A stretch of 18,397 nucleotides of DNA from DASZGI01 sp035938995 (GTDB taxonomy: Bacteria; Actinomycetota; Actinomycetes; Streptomycetales; Catenulisporaceae): positions 1 through 18,397 of the forward strand of contig NZ_DASZGI010000221.1 in NCBI RefSeq assembly GCF_035938995.1, in the 5' to 3' direction. Numbering within the stretch: position 1 is the first letter of the stretch; every line of letters starts with the position of its first letter. A program made the position numbers and the translations under genes. Positions 17,329 through 18,397 of this stretch are shown in pieces. Under the pieces are notes generated by a model. That model was not told where the DNA came from and ran no database searches. It saw nothing but the letters and a program-made list of their open reading frames with translations.

Positions 17329-17468
17329 ACGGATTGTTTGCGGGAAAGCTGGCGCGCGCCGTCCGGGCGCGAGGCGCGTTTGCGGATAGTTCTCGTAAGG
17401 CGAAACTACGTTCGTCTGCGTTGCGAGTCCGCCTAGTTCGAGCTGACCCCTGGCGGGGCCGCGGGCGT

Positions 17469-17488
17469 ACGCACCCCGCGCGGGGCGT
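17469..17488 (-). terminator. Hairpin downstream of uppS
   Basis: ACGC and GCGT flank a self-complementary CCCCGCGCGGGG core with one bulged base, making a compact GC-rich stem about 20 nt after the uppS stop. There is no U-tract. Confidence 0.45.
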
Positions 17489-17508
17489 CCGGGTTTCGGG
17501 GCTGGGCG

Positions 17509-18330
17509 TCAGAGGGCTGGGACCGGGTTGGGCTCGGCGCCGCCGTACCTTCGGTCGCGGCTGGCGAAGATCTCGCAGGCGTGCCACAGGTGGCGGCGGT
17601 CGAAGTCGGGCCAGAGGGTGTCGAGGAAGACCAGTTCGGCATAGGCGGACTGCCACAGGAGGAAGTTCGAAAGGCGCTGCTCGCCGGATGACCTGACGAA
17701 AAGATCGACTTCCGGAATCTCGGGCTCATCCAGGTAGCGAGCGAACACCTTTTCGTTAATCTTCTCCGGACGAAGCTTTCCCGCCGCCACATCGGCCGCG
17801 ATGGCGGCCGCGGCGTCGGCGATCTCCGCGCGGCCCCCGTAGTTAACGCAGAATTGCAGCGTCAGAACGGAATTGCCGGCCGACATCTGCTCGGCGTACT
17901 CCAGTTCGCTGATGACGCTGCGCCAGAGCCGGGGGCGCCGGCCCGCCCACCGGATGCGGACGCCCATCTCGTTGAGCAGATCACGACGCCGGTGAATGAC
18001 GTCGCGGTTAAAGCCCATCAGGAAGCGCACTTCATCCGGCGAGCGCCGCCAGTTCTCGGTCGAGAAGGCGTAGGCGGACAGGTACGGAATGCCGAGCTCG
18101 ATGGCGCCCATGATGACGTCGAGCAGCGATGACTCGCCCTCCTTGTGACCCTCGGTCCTGGGCAGCCCGCGCTTTGTGGCCCAGCGGCCGTCGCCGTCCA
18201 TGACCAGGGCCACGTGCCGGGGCAGGAACTCGGCCGGGATGTCCGGCGGCTTCACCCCGCTCGGGTGGGGATCGGGCGGGCGCACGGGCGCCGGGCGCGG
18301 TCCCTGGGTCTTCGGGTTCCGCTCCCCCAT
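17509..18330 (-). CDS. uppS: Isoprenyl (polyprenyl) diphosphate synthase, cis type
   Basis: This cis-prenyltransferase extends farnesyl or similar diphosphates to the C50-C55 lipid carrier of peptidoglycan synthesis. The protein is 273 aa with a Pro-rich N-terminal extension of about 35 residues. The catalytic Asp is D45 in HVALVMDGDGRWATKRG; the common motif is MDGNGRW, so Asn is replaced by Asp here. Further motifs are GHKEGESS, YAFSTENWRRS, LQFCVNYGGRAEI and LFVRSSGEQRLSNFLLWQSAYAE. The ATG at 18330 overlaps the recO stop (TGATG) with GGAG 8 nt upstream, so translation is probably coupled. Length of product (decaprenyl or undecaprenyl) cannot be read from sequence. Confidence 0.95.
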   Translation of the reverse strand: MGERNPKTQGPRPAPVRPPDPHPSGVKPPDIPAEFLPRHVALVMDGDGRWATKRGLPRTEGHKEGESSLLDVIMGAIELGIPYLSAYAFSTENWRRSPDEVRFLMGFNRDVIHRRRDLLNEMGVRIRWAGRRPRLWRSVISELEYAEQMSAGNSVLTLQFCVNYGGRAEIADAAAAIAADVAAGKLRPEKINEKVFARYLDEPEIPEVDLFVRSSGEQRLSNFLLWQSAYAELVFLDTLWPDFDRRHLWHACEIFASRDRRYGGAEPNPVPAL

Positions 18331-18397
18331 CACACGCGCTCCACGTGACGCAGCGAACGAATCGAATGCTCCAGGTGCCATTGCAGGTAGGCCGCCA
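18330..18397 (-). CDS. recO: DNA repair protein RecO, C-terminal end only (partial)
   Basis: The last 21 codons before the TGA at 18332-18330 read through the window edge. They end WHLEHSIRSLRHVERV, which resembles the C-terminus of actinobacterial RecO (AAYLQWHLE...). RecO helps load RecA in recombinational repair. The recO-uppS order is a familiar actinobacterial pair. The identification rests on 21 residues plus context. The stop overlaps the uppS start by one base. Confidence 0.75.
   Translation of the reverse strand, partial: AAYLQWHLEHSIRSLRHVERV

Overview
The window is high-GC DNA from an actinomycete. The gene set points the same way: a HrdA-type sigma factor next to dnaG, a polyphosphate glucokinase, an alpha2 glycyl-tRNA synthetase, pyruvate phosphate dikinase, a DUF1906 secreted protein and an isoprenyl transferase preceded by recO. 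From memory, this order of housekeeping genes resembles Streptomyces and its relatives (Streptomycetales/Catenulisporales); the genus cannot be fixed from this sequence.

Layout, left to right. Positions 1-252 hold two ordinary tRNA genes on the minus strand (CAU anticodon, then Asn). A 516-base gene-free stretch with short tandem repeats follows, then a small YtxH-like membrane-anchored protein on the plus strand. Positions 1352-6189 carry minus-strand replication and transcription genes: dgt (dGTPase), dnaG (primase) and a group 1/2 sigma-70 factor. A GNAT acetyltransferase diverges from dgt and converges on ppdK, with a perfect hairpin between them.

Positions 9819-10941 are the unusual part. 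A minus-strand gene of unknown function (244 aa) is followed by two tandem RNA elements of about 134 and 138 nt, then by a strong terminator. Each element contains every arm of a tRNA, but in circularly permuted order: anticodon-stem 3' strand, T arm, acceptor 3' strand, a short CUCG-containing loop, acceptor 5' strand, D arm, anticodon-stem 5' strand. Both have complete 7-bp acceptor stems and 5-bp anticodon stems. They are either circularly permuted tRNA genes or tRNA-mimicking RNAs of the YrlA (Y RNA) kind. No Ro60 or RtcB gene is visible here, so the adjacent unknown protein is the obvious candidate partner.

The rest is core metabolism and cell envelope: dus (tRNA-dihydrouridine synthase) and ppgK on the plus strand, a lipoprotein, then glyS, a secreted DUF1906 protein, uppS and the last 21 codons of recO on the minus strand. 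Gene ends are marked by strong inverted repeats without U-tracts, as is common in actinomycetes. dnaG, dgt and the GNAT gene each have a TANNNT hexamer exactly 7 nt before the ATG, which suggests leaderless mRNAs.
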